Below the pieces are notes generated by a model that saw only the letters and a program-made list of their open reading frames with translations, did no database searches and had not been told where the DNA came from. Both the position numbers and the translations under genes were made by a program. DNA of 28,693 bases from a virus, in IMG/VR virus record IMGVR_UViG_3300020445_000048, positions 1-28,693 of that record; one strand, 5' to 3'. This document shows positions 12,001-17,153 of the stretch, piece by piece. Each line of letters begins with the position of its first letter. The stretch's first letter is position 1.

Positions 12001-14019
12001 TTCAATCAAGGTGATTGGTTCTTCGATAGAGATTCTTCAGTTGAAGCTTACATCTCAGAATATGCTAATAAGTCTGGTAGTCTAACAGGTAACACTGGTG
12101 GTCGTATCACTATTGACGTTGAAACAATTAAGGATCCTTGGATCACTGGAGACGTTATTTACGGTAGTGTTACTTCTTACATCCTTGACGTTAAGGGTAT
12201 CAGTGGTACACAACTACAACTTAACCAGTATGTCCACGGACGTAGTGTTTACGAATTAAATCTAGGCACTGCAATTATTGACACTGGTGTTAATGATACA
12301 TTCAACGTTGGTGATGAGGTCATCTTACTACAAGGTACAACAGAGAAGAATCCAGGATTCCATGCAACTGTAACCAAGTATACAAATGACCCAGATAACG
12401 GCATCCACAAACTCTGGATTGGTAACATAGTCCCAGTTGGTATTGGTGCTCCTATATCTGAAATAACCAACCCTAACAACAACATTGGTAAATTGGTAAT
12501 TGGGTCTAACTTCCCAACAATTTACGCTGGTGTTTCTAGTTACACTACATCAGATTACTCATCTTACGCTAAGGTAGTTGCTATCGAGCAAGCAGGTATT
12601 ACTGCTACTGTTTGGGTAGAGGATGCTGTTGGTGAATTCGTTGACAATATGTCACTCGCATCCGATGATGGATGGGGTGGTGCTGTTTCCTCTGCTAGAA
12701 AACTTGAAGGTAGAGTTGACAGATACTTTAGAGGATTTGATGGAGTCCAGACTACATTTGACCTCACTGTTGCTAACGGTGAAGCATACTTCCCAGATCC
12801 TGCTGGTCACTTACTAGCATTCGTTAATGGTATTCTACAACCTCCAGGTGCAACTAACGCATACGTTGCATTCTCTGACAAGATACAGTTTACTGAGCCA
12901 CCTGTAGTTGGATCTCAATTCGTTGGTTACTACGTTGGTAAATTACGTCAGTTAGATGACATATCATTCGAGTTTGACTCCTTGAAGTCTTCCTTCAACC
13001 TCAAGCGTAGTGGATTATTCTACTCCTTGACACTGACTGAGGGTGTTTCTTCTAACGTTATACGTCCAGAAAACAACATCATCGTTTCACTTAACGGTAT
13101 CATTCAGGAACCAGGAGTTGCATACGAGATTGTTGGTTCACGTATCATCTTCGCTGAAGTCCCAAGATACGGTGCAACCTTCGTTGGTTTCTCATACATT
13201 GGTAGTGACGCTGACGTTATCGCTGCTACTGTGGTACCACCTATTGAAGCTGGTGACCACCTCATGATTGAGGGTGAAGAATTCCAGAGAGAAGTTGCTC
13301 TAATTGAGTCTTCTAACTCTTTGATTACATTTGAATACACTGGATCAGTTAAGGGTAGAAACGCTGACGCACTTGCTAACATAACTTCTGGACAAATCAC
13401 TAACGCAATCCTCACCAACCCAGGTGACGGTTACACCTCACGTCCTAACGTTGACGTTATCTCCTCTTCAGGATTTGACTCACGATTGAAGGCACTCATG
13501 GGTGTATCTCGTGTTGACGTTAAGACAGAAGGTTCTGGTTATGCATTACCAGCAATCGCTATCGATAACGAAGTCCCTGATGACTGGACACCTCCTGAAG
13601 GCGGTCCTATTAACGGTGGATTTGACGTACTCGCAGGTGAAGGTCCTGGTAATGAAGAGGGTGGTGGAGTTACTCCTGGCACAATCGCAATTCTTACAGA
13701 CCCAGTTAACGTAACAGTTAACCAAGGTCAGACTGCTGCATTCACAGTGGTTACCACCGTAACTAACAGTGAGACAATGAATTATCAGTGGCAGAAGAAG
13801 GAGTATGGTACATCCACATGGAGTAACATCATTGGTGCTAACACAGCAACATTCAACACAGGAAATACTGCACAGGCAGACGATGGTGATGAATACAGAG
13901 TCGCTATTACCGCCAGTGGCGCAACTCCTGTTTACTCACTATCTGCTGTATTGAGCGTCCAGACTGGAGCGACTGTAATCAGTAACTTCAATCCTACTTT
14001 AATATTTGACGACATCTAA
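1..14019 (+). CDS. Giant modular virion structural / fibre-like protein, 5' end outside window
   Basis: The frame is open from base 1; the first in-window ATG (37) is preceded by twelve sense codons, so the true start lies upstream. Residues below count from that Met. Order of parts: two copies of a helical domain (about 31-120 and 163-240) marked by GG-x-[VI]-N-C-x2-DV-x-D; a Gly-rich linker near 270; a LamG/concanavalin-like domain (about 281-450, with W-E-I-R and KLWIDG); irregular beta repeats with 28 YPR motifs (about 469-3402); a second helical block (about 3407-3682); beta-rich fibre modules, including two copies with NGI-[LI]-Q-x-PG (about 4238-4400); a GDGY/GSGY module; and an Ig-like domain (about 4552-4641) before a short tail ending in FDDI. 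The size and place upstream of gp8 suggest a baseplate-attached fibre or adhesin. T4 has gp7 in the equivalent place, but I see no gp7 similarity. Family-level function is inferred. Confidence 0.85.
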   Translation, partial: RSQNDRFLDAVEMIQTNKKVIATEVVSIMNDMSKFEGLNIPGGSVNCEDDVIDMIDSICHDIQYDCNEKTYDAAALYIETENNSLKHIEGEYEATIATVKILRDVCALTMRNAFGRDYWEGGFNTTTPVQGYEQNPRDTVFKLCGDAIDGNIRYIAEQAVAAGTVQFPSLSIPGGPINCVHDVTDILRSLVFNLKYGGNNMLQYSTEFYVNSGGNLLHVTSQSTETTWIMNKAKEFAIRAMKDQVITNNAGHNVGQRYYDAVPKPTNQLLISEKAGTGGGGTGDSGGITTTMNNIVTREFDFGNTIISTTDSSTGLVADEDAVFRCITKLPSSPIDGVIFESGGTTAGVWFGVRDSGTYLRLRAGNGANSYAAGASYASDTGLAMLDLQISTLSAYFDGGDHELVWEIRVGGNVGTGAGRVKLWIDGVSVGEATTPGTASTGLTGGSGIFTDTNAAGFGASTSSVPSGEASAQNTFTVNVGATPKIAYDVSTAAYDATTGDLVLNVGSHDFTNNTRIQLKTNSLIFSCTEDDNATNHSYPRSGDPAGNTAIDIIDVGVVPFTPTQAVYKPKTGIMTLTVANHNFADSTNYTATDAEYDPDSGIIEITVNNHGFTTGDQVKINTGSLIFTCSQDNHASKHGYPREKDPAGDRWLAIEEVTTHTFKVQVGQTAKREYNVSNAIYDQATGELQLEVGDHNFVEATSHVAEDAEFTAKTGMLKISCSQHGFGDGDQILIQDNSMTFTCDMDNHYTNHVYPRTTDPASGKWLSVENSTDNDFEVNIGESPIKHFTPTGASYNSATGALTLTIGTHTLTVGTHVKLDGYSLKFTCAMDNYKTIHSYPRVSDPYHNEPISITAVTADTITINVGTTPQVNHVPTDADYDPLTGDMVLAIGAHDLRPMSRYSVSNAVYNPATGLMTITSNAHNIGTGDMVKIRPNSLTFTCAMDSNATQHSYPRTTDPVAGQWLPVTGSTANTFDVNVGISNSINYTPSAVDFTPTTGDMKMTIGNNWLKGTETHKNSNAAYNPTTGIMTLTVVNHGFSNGDTVKIALESLNFTCALDGNFSEHRYPRATDPGNTDNMWMTVMNVTDDTFDVQVLNTVPSTNTSAHVYVPETGITPTGAAFNTTTGVMTITSAAHYLQNGDYIKIADGAVTFRCDEDGQATDHAYPRVTDPVSGKWVKVSNVTNTTFDFQCLENVPCTNATTHVFQSAVANSIERGNVVKGGDSVKIQTNSLTFTCDQDSHATNHTYPRSTGSSYTGNSGADPYYNTSIPIADVETTNHTATTADYNPLTGVMTLTVPNHGLTTHTAMTATDGSYNPATSVLTLKVGAHGMKDGDKILLTDGAVTFRCDKDDNSTSHTYPRATDPVSNKWLTISNVTTDYFDVVTGRFFGQNAITNNSVHTFSSGAQGGIYKANDKVKIDPETLVFTCAKDNNVTNHAYPRRTDPSHHEWLPVFSAATNTFLVHVGKSQDTSTHTFVRALPSGIERPTGVITLNVGKSSNTTTHTFISAATGALQTGGNHVHSFVAATALTPTNAGYNPTTGLMTLTINGHGLQFGDRVMLNDSAVTFRCDQDAQASDHSYPRNTDPTSRQWLPIQSVTENTFDIKVLFDVPSTNVTTHVFQSAASNSVNTYAIEREGDSIQIGTESLIFTCGMDSHATNHLYPRASDPVGSNSIKVLDVTSQLKSATNAAYTASTGVMTLTMGSSHGISNGDRIKINPYSITLKCEKDNYATEHKYPRPTDPYFDQWLTVSNSQATTIDVNVGISGDNDKYAHTFHQADANSIQHQSGHIRVNVTDGKATSNTTEHRFVGYTGLTPIIAGGNYSHQFVSANSGALHTGGNYVHKFVSATHLTPTGANYNPTTGVMTLTKSLHGLVNGSYIKMAEGAVTFTCTQDSNASYHSYPRSSDPMNDTWMRVFDVTNNNFSVQVLNDAPSVNTTAHTFKSAAKNSVTIATFQKANDTVSLAPNSLTFTCAMDSNATNHTYPRTSDPAYNESLKVIDAGITTHTPTGATYTPSSGNLDLTVTGHNFSNSDKIMIEDDALHMTCTMDGNSSTKSYPRGSDPISRQWRELSVVDANTIRINVGTTANTTKNVLDADYTPSTGKMELNIGAHTLKSGQNIKLADNSLTFTCDQDSHGSNHTYPRTTIDTHTATAATYDGNTGYLNLYVAGHGLDDGSLVKITDNTMTFRCSFDSNGSDHTYPRSSDPISGKWMEIKNADANTFDIFVGKSPFVGYDPQDVDYNPTTGVMKVVVGNHSVEVGEKVWLAKEGFVFTCAQDSHQTEHKYPRASDPAYNTPVTVTAVEDGSISFNILSSAPSSNTTAHTFKKSTGVTPTAIGYSSSTGAMTITVEGHGMVDGEVIKIDDYGLTFTCNKDSHATEHLYPRPTDPASGKWLEISGVTTDTFAVNVGAAADTNDQHAHTFITAKKGSITRAAFKSGGAYTHAFQSMTSGGISQKRDRLYDHSIHIEGVGDAKYTATNAAFTPTTGDLVLTVANNPFSNGDKIKLADNSLIFTCAMDAHDTEHSYPRSTDPASDNYLVVKDVSGNNLTVNVGPTPTSPYNVGGATYEPTTGEMVLTIGAHPFSAATSHTPTGASYTATTGMMTVTLNDHGFVIGDRVKFAENSLSVSCTMDGNITNKTYPRASDPVAQRWLEVSNITQNTFDVNVGASPLETFSVTAATYNPTSGDLALTIGAHYLTVGESIKLATDSLVFTCDFNGDGNTTQKTYPRATGSTAVGQGGSDYVYDTAITITAVTATTITMNVNGGQGAITDQTAHNFVLTGSAANCVTAGGGYTHTFVSAVTNGMKKSSNSIYIEDDKLMFKCAQDNFSTTHTYPRAAGVTTSTVTAADFNPTTGFLRLTVAGHGYESSDWIKIADNSLTFRCQQDSLGSDHTYPRTTDPISGKWVQIRNVTTDTFDVFVTATAPSTNTTAHVFQSASASGITHKKDPFYDAPVSIEAVTGSTITINVGKSPNTTVHTWSGGVSEGAIRGGGNYTHVFKSAVADGIHWKDSTIIIDAGAATYTGEHRFVSASSGAVKVGGDFTHTFTGAKTGCLHRQSGWITLDVDVAPSANQYAHTFVSAQPGALIGGGNYSHVFVSAATNGIEKANEYVYIEDGSIVFTCDRDDNKSNHGYPRASDPGSDEWLAVHNTTSTTFDVMLGKSPDTSAHTFVSAAPHAVKKQDGTITVNVGIGSYEHKFVSGVSNAVVASVGGQLTAAAGTSYDPVSGELVLEVGSHSVAATETITIANNGLTFTCARDAHATNHTYPRASDPMSGQNIQIDSVTATTITVNVGVGLGAGKTDIHTFVSAISGAVIKGGDYRHSFVSAASNCVTIVDTGATLTPTDGYYNPITGDLTLTVASNTLNQRDNVTLAPESIVFTCTSDQNATNHAYPRPTDYADARVLPITAVNSWAYPVSTKLSYWRSRLVDYNYTGNEASQVETDIATLIQFVTDGIGNPGNVNGRSYTMPIAWPVKYSPEVVVRDLSITYDSANGGSDQFGTWNQTCPESAAALSTLTDIFLNTITQAAENNVNYLTASVTKTFPYNGNVNYQQGTCYDCTSAADTLFDIMVDTLGGGYKNSQRVANVLLYNTQSIAGRSFGETLSTYPTTNLTIAFAEDVLKAVRYDLVTGGNAGSFKLSQTWFDGEGNFIAFPTVIRSHLLFCLTRIREYIKSVMYLHTSDTVWQNYDVYIPSERFEWNQEAVEFIVDSSLNPIEFALERSSFATEARIQFIPSTDVTNLSNKYEVGKDWNTDPALVLLTPEVEVGFERAEYRVRINQPNNFRRGDILTYIPASSQSLSGLANQPYFYCLTATAEWLEIGASYTHDGRFRQFQVDTSNSGAQILAVERRSGIVRTAPTYPSDPSDTPIQGGFNPADVIFGGTSDASAEVSSITMNAANVRQLFTHFITSTQSQNNLVYETFTNGEEVVVQGATNNKGVLLQAGPVSDTGTSFLKLHTIAGVISAADVLEGVESGTTATVVSSSDRFFTNLKMGSFNQGDWFFDRDSSVEAYISEYANKSGSLTGNTGGRITIDVETIKDPWITGDVIYGSVTSYILDVKGISGTQLQLNQYVHGRSVYELNLGTAIIDTGVNDTFNVGDEVILLQGTTEKNPGFHATVTKYTNDPDNGIHKLWIGNIVPVGIGAPISEITNPNNNIGKLVIGSNFPTIYAGVSSYTTSDYSSYAKVVAIEQAGITATVWVEDAVGEFVDNMSLASDDGWGGAVSSARKLEGRVDRYFRGFDGVQTTFDLTVANGEAYFPDPAGHLLAFVNGILQPPGATNAYVAFSDKIQFTEPPVVGSQFVGYYVGKLRQLDDISFEFDSLKSSFNLKRSGLFYSLTLTEGVSSNVIRPENNIIVSLNGIIQEPGVAYEIVGSRIIFAEVPRYGATFVGFSYIGSDADVIAATVVPPIEAGDHLMIEGEEFQREVALIESSNSLITFEYTGSVKGRNADALANITSGQITNAILTNPGDGYTSRPNVDVISSSGFDSRLKALMGVSRVDVKTEGSGYALPAIAIDNEVPDDWTPPEGGPINGGFDVLAGEGPGNEEGGGVTPGTIAILTDPVNVTVNQGQTAAFTVVTTVTNSETMNYQWQKKEYGTSTWSNIIGANTATFNTGNTAQADDGDEYRVAITASGATPVYSLSAVLSVQTGATVISNFNPTLIFDDI
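1441..10245 (+). repeat. Coding repeat array: 28 irregular beta modules with a C-x2-D-x5-H-x-Y-P-R signature
   Basis: This stretch of the giant gene encodes repeats of the type YNPTTGVMTLTV, then HG...GD.(V/I)KI, then a [FT/FR]-C core, then YPR-x-[TS]-DP-x-SGKW and finally TFDVNVG. The YPR tyrosines fall at residues 527, 629, 743, 828, 942, 1056, 1155, 1237, 1349, 1429, 1571, 1653, 1727, 1893, 1975, 2048, 2133, 2192, 2277, 2374, 2518, 2632, 2719, 2827, 2887, 3126, 3259 and 3385. The Cys is present in all 28 copies, the Asp in 27, and the His in 25 (Lys in the copies at 2048, 2632 and 2719). A second small module, H-[TV]-F-x-S-A, is interspersed. The protein pattern is strong, while DNA copies are diverged, suggesting old duplications under selection rather than fresh tandem expansion. 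Confidence 0.9.
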
Positions 14020-14023
14020 ATAA
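14016..14023 (+). promoter_or_regulatory. Late-promoter-like box CTAAATAA overlapping the giant gene's stop codon
   Basis: The octamer CTAAATAA resembles the T4 late promoter consensus TATAAATA (gp55/gp33/gp45 system) and the variants reported for cyanophages. Its first TAA is the stop codon of the giant gene. The start codon at 14034 is only ten bases beyond the box. A transcript starting about six bases downstream would therefore be nearly leaderless and would have no room for a Shine-Dalgarno site. Start-site mapping is needed to confirm use. Confidence 0.5.
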
Positions 14024-14033
14024 AAGTAAAACC

Positions 14034-15635
14034 ATGGCTGCAACTGCCACATACAACTCAGCTACCAAAGCACTCTCGGTGAGCTCGGATGCACTTCCGA
14101 CTCCCGTGAGTTATGGCACGTTCCCTAATAGTGAGAACCCCAACACCGTGCAGGTGCATGATTGGGATCATACCTTTGAGTATCGTGGTGGGACATTTGG
14201 CACTACTAGACAGTTTGAAGACAATACCTGGACACAGGATGGTTTCATTAGGTCTATTAATATATCAGTAAATGATTTAACTAATTTTACTGGTGGGTCA
14301 CCTAATATAGCACCAGGCGATCATATCATGATTGACTTCGGTGACAATAAAAAACAGAAATTTATATTCAGAGGCACAGTATTCACATCTATTGCTGGTG
14401 AATTTTGGTTAGCAACTGATAATAGACTTGATATTATAATGGCAGATTCTGGCACAGGTCAGAATGGCACATATACATTTTATGACCAGAGAAACGGTAG
14501 GACTACTACTCCATTAGGTGCCATTGGCATGTCTGCTAATGGTGTTGCTATATTCAATCCTTCTGCTGGTACAGGTGGTAACCCCCCATCAGGATTCAGT
14601 TGGGTCGCTGGTGGAGACGCACCTTTTGTAGATTTTGGTGAGGATTCATGTGGTGGACACCCTCAAGAGCAGGGAATGTATCATTATCATGATCCAGACT
14701 TTTTAGAATGTTGGAAAGCCAACTCGACGATGGCATCCTACAATGACTACTACGGTAGCACACAATATAATGGTAACAATATTCGTCATCCAGACGGTCA
14801 CTCTAAGATGATTGGAATTTCCTTTGATGGATTTCCTATCTACGGTCCATATGGGTATAGCACCCCATGGAATAGTTTGAGTGGCACTAAAGTCATGACT
14901 ACTTCCTACTCAGTTAAAGCAACTGAAGCACCAGGAAGACCTGACTATGGTAATGACCAAGACAACCCTCCCGCTGGTACCTTAATGGAGGACTGGGAGT
15001 ATGTTGAAGCGACTGGAGATTTGGATAGTTTCAATGGTAGATTTGGTGTAACACCAGAGTATGCTAATGGCACTTATGCTTATTTCGTAACTGTCGATCC
15101 ATTGAATACGGACAATGTTAAGTTCCCATTTATTATAGGACCATTAACTAGAGAGACTATCACTGCACCTGCTAATAACGGGGCAGACCCACAAGGACCT
15201 CCTGGAGGCGGTGGAGATGGTGGTGGTGGCGGACCTGCACCAACATTACAGATTGGAGCACAACCACAAAACGTTACTGTCAATGGTGGTGAGACTGCTA
15301 CATTCACTGTTACATCTCAGATTATACCTGAGAATGGACCTATGGCTTATCAGTGGTATAAGTCTACTGACGGTGGTTATGCATATGCTGCTGTAACTGG
15401 AGCAACAACTAATAGTATATCAGTCACTGCTTTGCAGTATATGACTGGATACAGATATCGTTGTCGTATTACAGGACCAGTAGGAGCTCCTCCAGCAGAG
15501 AATTCGCCATTGGATTCAAATGCTGCAATATTAACCGTAACAGGTGGTGACGGTGGTGGTTCATCTACTGCTAACAGATTCGATAGTACTGCTAGCGGAT
15601 TCGATTCCACACAACAAACCTTCGATGGCACCTAA
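14034..15635 (+). CDS. YHYH-domain virion protein with C-terminal Ig-like domain
   Basis: 533 residues. The YHYH family hallmark is at residues 216-219, followed by HPDGHSK and DGFPIYGPYGYS, which are typical of this domain (roughly residues 140-380). Next come a Gly/Pro-rich linker (about 383-402) and an Ig-like beta domain (about 401-500; NVTVNGGETATFTV, YQW, YRCRI). The C-terminus repeats FDS/FDG three times. The Ig domain resembles the one ending the giant protein just upstream. YHYH domains are found in secreted bacterial proteins and cyanophage structural proteins, and their biochemical role is unknown. The gene begins 14 bases after the giant gene, downstream of a late-promoter-like box and without a visible Shine-Dalgarno site. 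I infer a virion surface or baseplate decoration protein. No signal peptide or membrane segment is apparent. Confidence 0.85.
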   Translation: MAATATYNSATKALSVSSDALPTPVSYGTFPNSENPNTVQVHDWDHTFEYRGGTFGTTRQFEDNTWTQDGFIRSINISVNDLTNFTGGSPNIAPGDHIMIDFGDNKKQKFIFRGTVFTSIAGEFWLATDNRLDIIMADSGTGQNGTYTFYDQRNGRTTTPLGAIGMSANGVAIFNPSAGTGGNPPSGFSWVAGGDAPFVDFGEDSCGGHPQEQGMYHYHDPDFLECWKANSTMASYNDYYGSTQYNGNNIRHPDGHSKMIGISFDGFPIYGPYGYSTPWNSLSGTKVMTTSYSVKATEAPGRPDYGNDQDNPPAGTLMEDWEYVEATGDLDSFNGRFGVTPEYANGTYAYFVTVDPLNTDNVKFPFIIGPLTRETITAPANNGADPQGPPGGGGDGGGGGPAPTLQIGAQPQNVTVNGGETATFTVTSQIIPENGPMAYQWYKSTDGGYAYAAVTGATTNSISVTALQYMTGYRYRCRITGPVGAPPAENSPLDSNAAILTVTGGDGGGSSTANRFDSTASGFDSTQQTFDGT

Positions 15636-15639
15636 ATAA
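15632..15639 (+). promoter_or_regulatory. Late-promoter-like box CTAAATAA overlapping the YHYH gene's stop codon
   Basis: Same octamer as at 14016, and again the first TAA is the upstream stop codon. It lies 22 bases before the ATG at 15662, a spacing that would leave a short leader of about 15 bases. It would drive the fibre-like gene and the gene at 17154, which are separated by one base. Confidence 0.55.
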
Positions 15640-15661
15640 CACTGTAGAAAAGTAACTACCA

Positions 15662-17152
15662 ATGCCTAAGCAAAATCTAAATATTGGCTCGGCAGCTAAC
15701 GACGGGACTGGTGATAGTCTGAGAGATGGTGCTATTAAACTTAATAGTATCATAGATGAGTTATACACAGCTCTCGGTAACGACACCAACCTTCAGATTA
15801 GCGTCGGGACACCAGCAAGCGGTCAATTCCTTAAATGGAATGGAACTGCGTTCGTTGAGGGTGGATTGAATGCACTTTCAGAAGACTTAAGTGTCAACGG
15901 ACATGATATTATATCCTCAAGTAATGGTGATATAACTCTCAAACCTAACGGTACGGGAGACATTAAGTTTTGGACAGGAAGCACTGGATCTGCTCTGACT
16001 ATAATTGATGGTGCTGATGGTAAGTTAAAATGGTCTAATCACTTTGATGAAGCTGCCAATCTACCAGACGCAACTACCTATCATGGTATGTTTGCTCATG
16101 CTCATTCGGAAGGAAAAGGATACTTTGCTCACGCTGGTAACTGGATAGAAATAGTTGATGTCACATCAGGCATTGGTAAACTTAGTGACGTTGACATGAC
16201 AGTTGGAGGTGGACCCTCTGACGGACAAGTATTGAAATGGCAAGCAAGTACCTCGAAATGGATAGCTGCGAATGATGAAACTGCATCTGGTGGAGGCGGT
16301 GGCACGACTCAAAACCTCTTTGAAGGATTCACTGCTGACTCTGGTAGTACTACTGCTAGTGCTGCTACTGATGTCCTTACAGTTGCGGGAGGCACTAACA
16401 TCTCGACTTCGATCTCAGGAGACACCCTGACGATCAACATGACGGGCACCTTAGGTGACCCAGCTCAAAATCTTTACAGTGTAATTGGAAGTGATTCTGG
16501 AAATAAAACTGCTACATCTCAGACTAGCACGATTAACTTCGTTGGTGGTTCTGGAGTATCTACTGCTATCTCTGGAGATAACCTCACAATAACTAATGAC
16601 TCTCCAAACGTAAGTCAAGAAGTTTATAAGACAGTTACTGGAGATACTGGTACCACTACAGCACAGTTGGCAACGTCAACTCTAAGTGTTGTAGGTGCAG
16701 CGAATCATATAGCATCTGCTGTTACATCAAACACTGTAACTTTAAGTATTGTCAACCCATTACCTGCTACTGCAACAGAAGGTGATACTCTCATCTATGA
16801 TGAGCAGAATGGTGTGTGGGTTGTATCAGAGAGTCCTTCTATTGGATTCACTGTTTCGTCATCTGGATCCTCTTCATATAGGTTTACTGGGGGTGGTGTT
16901 ACTTCATCCACTGATAACCCAACCATATATGTCTATAGGGGTTTCACTTATAGATTCTATAACTCAACTGGTGCAGGTCACCCATTTGCCTTAAGGCAGA
17001 CCTCAGGTGGCACCGCTGTTACCAATGGTGTTACTGGAACACAAACAGGTGTGCAATATTGGACAGTCCCTCAGACACTAGCTGCTGGAACAACATATGT
17101 CTATCAATGCACCCTTCACTCTGCAATGGTAGGAAACTTAGTAGTAGTCTAA
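15662..17152 (+). CDS. Tail-fibre-like protein with C-terminal cupredoxin-like domain
   Basis: 496 residues. The N-terminus (NIGSAANDGTGDSLRDGAIKLN, then ELYTAL) matches a module common at the start of phage fibre proteins. Residues about 75-110 form a beta-rich segment with SNGDITLKPNGTGDI. Three degenerate repeats follow (about 221-262, 272-312 and 320-365) of the form DSG-x-TTA ... LTVAGG ... ISGDTLTI. The last 100 residues read as a cupredoxin fold: TIYVYRGFTYRFYN, then GHPFAL, and finally YQCTLHSAMVG. Candidate copper ligands are H440, C483, H486 and M489; the C-x2-H-x2-M spacing is that of amicyanin. The role is presumably a host-contact fibre. Copper binding is an inference from the ligands, and similar domains may be metal-free. 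Its stop is one base from the next start, which suggests translational coupling. Confidence 0.8.
   Translation: MPKQNLNIGSAANDGTGDSLRDGAIKLNSIIDELYTALGNDTNLQISVGTPASGQFLKWNGTAFVEGGLNALSEDLSVNGHDIISSSNGDITLKPNGTGDIKFWTGSTGSALTIIDGADGKLKWSNHFDEAANLPDATTYHGMFAHAHSEGKGYFAHAGNWIEIVDVTSGIGKLSDVDMTVGGGPSDGQVLKWQASTSKWIAANDETASGGGGGTTQNLFEGFTADSGSTTASAATDVLTVAGGTNISTSISGDTLTINMTGTLGDPAQNLYSVIGSDSGNKTATSQTSTINFVGGSGVSTAISGDNLTITNDSPNVSQEVYKTVTGDTGTTTAQLATSTLSVVGAANHIASAVTSNTVTLSIVNPLPATATEGDTLIYDEQNGVWVVSESPSIGFTVSSSGSSSYRFTGGGVTSSTDNPTIYVYRGFTYRFYNSTGAGHPFALRQTSGGTAVTNGVTGTQTGVQYWTVPQTLAAGTTYVYQCTLHSAMVGNLVVV
16322..16757 (+). repeat. Three-copy fibre repeat, about 45 residues each
   Basis: Inside the fibre-like gene, three successive segments share the pattern DSG or DTG, then TTA/KTA, then a hydrophobic strand ending in GG or GA, then I/V-x-T-x-[IV]-SGD-x-LTI. 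The third copy is the most diverged (TSNTVTLSI). Such repeats are typical of beta-helical or beta-prism fibre shafts. The divergence at DNA level makes recent duplication unlikely. Confidence 0.6.
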
Positions 17153-17153
17153 T

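Noticed and set aside
13690-14040. Programmed frameshift joining the Ig-like domain to the giant protein or to the next gene
   Set aside because: Phage Ig domains are sometimes added by frameshifting, but here both Ig domains are in frame with their proteins and end at normal stops.
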